64,000 nucleotides of DNA from Rhodopseudomonas boonkerdii (GTDB lineage Bacteria; Pseudomonadota; Alphaproteobacteria; Rhizobiales; Xanthobacteraceae): assembly GCF_021184025.1 (NCBI RefSeq), contig NZ_CP036537.1, forward strand, positions 1,612,001 to 1,676,000, in the 5' to 3' direction. Made by a program: the position numbers and the translations under genes. Numbering within the stretch: the first letter of the stretch is position 1; each line of letters opens with the position of its first letter. The notes below the pieces were generated by a model. The model was not told the origin of the DNA. It ran no database searches and saw only the letters and a program-made list of their open reading frames with translations. Shown here piece by piece: positions 62,736 to 64,000 of the stretch.

Positions 62736-63677
62736 CTATGCCGATGTTGGCTTGCCCATCAGTGCAGTCACATGCGCTGCAACCGATTCCTGCAGACCCT
62801 GTAGATCGTAGCCGCCCTCGAGCACCGAGACAATGCGGCCGCCGGCGGTCTGATCGGCAAGATCAAGTAGCTTGCGCGTCACCCAGCCGAAATCGGCCGC
62901 ATCGAGTTCGAGCGAAGCGAGCGGATCGCGGCGATGCGCATCGAAGCCGGCCGAGATGATGATCAATTCGGGAGAAAATTTCTGAAGCTGCGGCAGGATC
63001 AGGTTATCGAAGGCCGCGCGGAATTTGGCGCTGCCGTCGCCGTCGCGCAGCGGAGCATTGACGACAGTGTCGTGCTCGCCGCGTTCCTGCGTGGCGCCAG
63101 TGCCGGGAAAGAGCGGCATCTGATGAGTGGAGCAGTACATCACGCTCTTGTCGGCCCAAAAGATCTCTTGTGTGCCGTTGCCGTGATGCACGTCGAAATC
63201 GACCACTGCGGCACGGCTGATGCCATACGTGCGCTGCGCATATCGCGCGGCGATGGCGGCCTGATCGAAAAAGCAGAAGCCCATCGCCTTGTTGCTCTCG
63301 GCGTGGTGACCGGGCGGACGCGTCGCAACGAAGGCGTTGCTGTGCTCGCCCTTCATGACAGCGTCGGTGGCCGTAATGGCCCCGCCGACCCCGCGCATCA
63401 CGGCCTCCCAGGTGCCCGGCGAAAGCGATGTGTCACCATCGATATAGACCAGGCCGCTGGCTGGCGCGATGTGCCTGAGTTCATCGATATAGTGATTGTC
63501 GTGGCAAAGGCTGACGTGATCGAGGCTGCCTTCAGGCGCGTCCGCCCGTACCAGCGCATCGAAGCTGGTATCGCCGAGCGCCTGTGCAACCGCGCGCATG
63601 CGGTCCGGCCGTTCGGGATGGCCGGGTGGCGTGAGGTGATTGAGCGAGGCCGGATGCGAGAGAAGGAGCGTCGTCAT
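62736..63677 (-). CDS. Histone deacetylase family protein (acetylpolyamine/acetoin-type amidohydrolase)
   Basis: A 313-residue arginase/deacetylase-fold enzyme. RPPGHHAESNKAMGFCFFDQAAIAARYA near 117-145 carries the catalytic His pair, DFDVHHGNGT (about 160-170) has the zinc ligands Asp and His, and SAGFDAHRRDPLA (about 250-262) the second Asp. Bacterial members act on acetylated small molecules or proteins; the substrate here is unknown. It precedes xseB and dxs in order, a common alphaproteobacterial arrangement. Confidence 0.9.
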   Translation of the reverse strand: MTTLLLSHPASLNHLTPPGHPERPDRMRAVAQALGDTSFDALVRADAPEGSLDHVSLCHDNHYIDELRHIAPASGLVYIDGDTSLSPGTWEAVMRGVGGAITATDAVMKGEHSNAFVATRPPGHHAESNKAMGFCFFDQAAIAARYAQRTYGISRAAVVDFDVHHGNGTQEIFWADKSVMYCSTHQMPLFPGTGATQERGEHDTVVNAPLRDGDGSAKFRAAFDNLILPQLQKFSPELIIISAGFDAHRRDPLASLELDAADFGWVTRKLLDLADQTAGGRIVSVLEGGYDLQGLQESVAAHVTALMGKPTSA

Positions 63678-63746
63678 GCAATGGTCCCGGTGCGGGAGAT
63701 GTCGGTTGCGACAACCTAACGCGTCAGGACGAGTTCCGATAGCCTT

Positions 63747-64000
63747 CTAGTCCGGCAACTCATTTACCTTGCTCACCCACAGGCGTACGTCTGCGAGGAC
63801 CTGAGGCAACAGGGCACGCACCTGCTGCACCGTCATGCCCGCCTTGATCCGCGGATCGTACAGGATGTTGAGCAGATACTGGTCGTAGATGTCGAAGAAG
63901 CCCATCGAGACATTGTCGTTGAACATCGTCCAGGGGACGGAATTGGTGTCGTTGATGGGGCCTAGCGACTGCAACATCTCCTCATAGGCGCAGTCGTAGA
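63747..64000 (-). CDS. C-terminal part of a DUF2927-like protein (truncated by window end)
   Basis: The open frame runs off the right edge, so the start is missing; the 84 residues seen end in LWVSKVNELPD. The stretch YDCAYEEMLQSLGPINDTN, then FDIYDQYLLNILYDPRIKAGM, resembles the C-terminal region of DUF2927 proteins, a mostly exported family of unknown function. Confidence in the family is moderate because only the tail is present. It is transcribed toward the histone-deacetylase-family gene. Confidence 0.65.
   Translation of the reverse strand, partial: YDCAYEEMLQSLGPINDTNSVPWTMFNDNVSMGFFDIYDQYLLNILYDPRIKAGMTVQQVRALLPQVLADVRLWVSKVNELPD

Noticed and set aside
1..64000. Prophage, genomic island, CRISPR or tRNA-linked insertion
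   Set aside because: No integrase, transposase, phage, spacer-repeat or tRNA-like signal seen; composition is fairly even apart from a mild dip in the porin gene.

Overview
The window is a GC-rich alphaproteobacterial chromosome segment, most likely from the Bradyrhizobium/Rhodopseudomonas/Afipia/Tardiphaga group (Nitrobacteraceae). Evidence: a CtrA-type flagellar circuit (sciP, flbD), a PmtA-type phosphatidylethanolamine methyltransferase, the order HDAC - xseB - dxs - tlyA - RNA methyltransferase, and several families of intergenic palindromic repeats typical of that group. I saw no transposase, integrase, CRISPR array, rRNA or tRNA. Both ends cut through genes.

Layout. 0-2 kb: start of a truncated exported protein, a RecD/Pif1-like helicase and two small membrane proteins. 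2.1-10.2 kb: flagellar block on the minus strand (fliK-flgD; sciP; fliF-fliG-fliH-fliN-flbD). A sigma-54-like promoter lies before fliK, and flbD, the sigma-54 activator, is in the same block. 10.5-12.8 kb: mnmA, pmtA and a small exported protein. 13.4-22.1 kb: a catabolic and uptake operon on the minus strand: LysR regulator, an AroE-like dehydrogenase with NAD features, a complete Liv-type ABC importer, and a QuiC-type 3-dehydroshikimate dehydratase. It probably feeds shikimate into protocatechuate. 22.4-24.2 kb: a glycosyltransferase and a small unknown protein. 24.6-29.8 kb: a TetR repressor divergent from an AcrAB-type RND pump, with twin palindromic operators between them. 29.9-37.8 kb: LysR regulator, two tandem nitronate-monooxygenase-like genes, an acyl-CoA synthetase, an ABC solute-binding protein and a gamma-glutamyltransferase-family enzyme. 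37.9-38.8 kb: a YeeZ-like NAD-binding protein.

The most interesting region is 38.9-54.7 kb, sixteen consecutive plus-strand genes. The first four form a cell-surface signalling unit: an STN-domain protein lacking a beta-barrel, a TonB, a FecI-like ECF sigma factor and a FecR-like anti-sigma factor. Then come a two-partner-secretion outer-membrane transporter, an ExbB with a large DUF2341/LamG-like extracytoplasmic extension, ExbD, an unknown protein, a second TonB, a large porin-like protein, a periplasmic coiled-coil protein, a PpiC-type foldase, a YbjN-domain protein, a lytic transglycosylase, a small exported protein, a trypsin-like protease and an exported TonB-C-like protein. An almost perfect Pho box lies before the first gene. 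The architecture resembles the phosphate-controlled PUMA3 (VreA/VreI/VreR) and PdtB/ExbB2/ExbD2 genes of Pseudomonas aeruginosa, but no TpsA substrate is present here. My inference is a phosphate-starvation-controlled, proton-motive-force-driven envelope secretion or transport machine.

54.7-64 kb is housekeeping on the minus strand: an epoxide-hydrolase-like protein, an RlmD-like RNA methyltransferase, TlyA, a deoxyribosyltransferase-like protein, Dxs, a membrane hydrolase, XseB, a histone-deacetylase-family protein and a truncated DUF2927-like protein.
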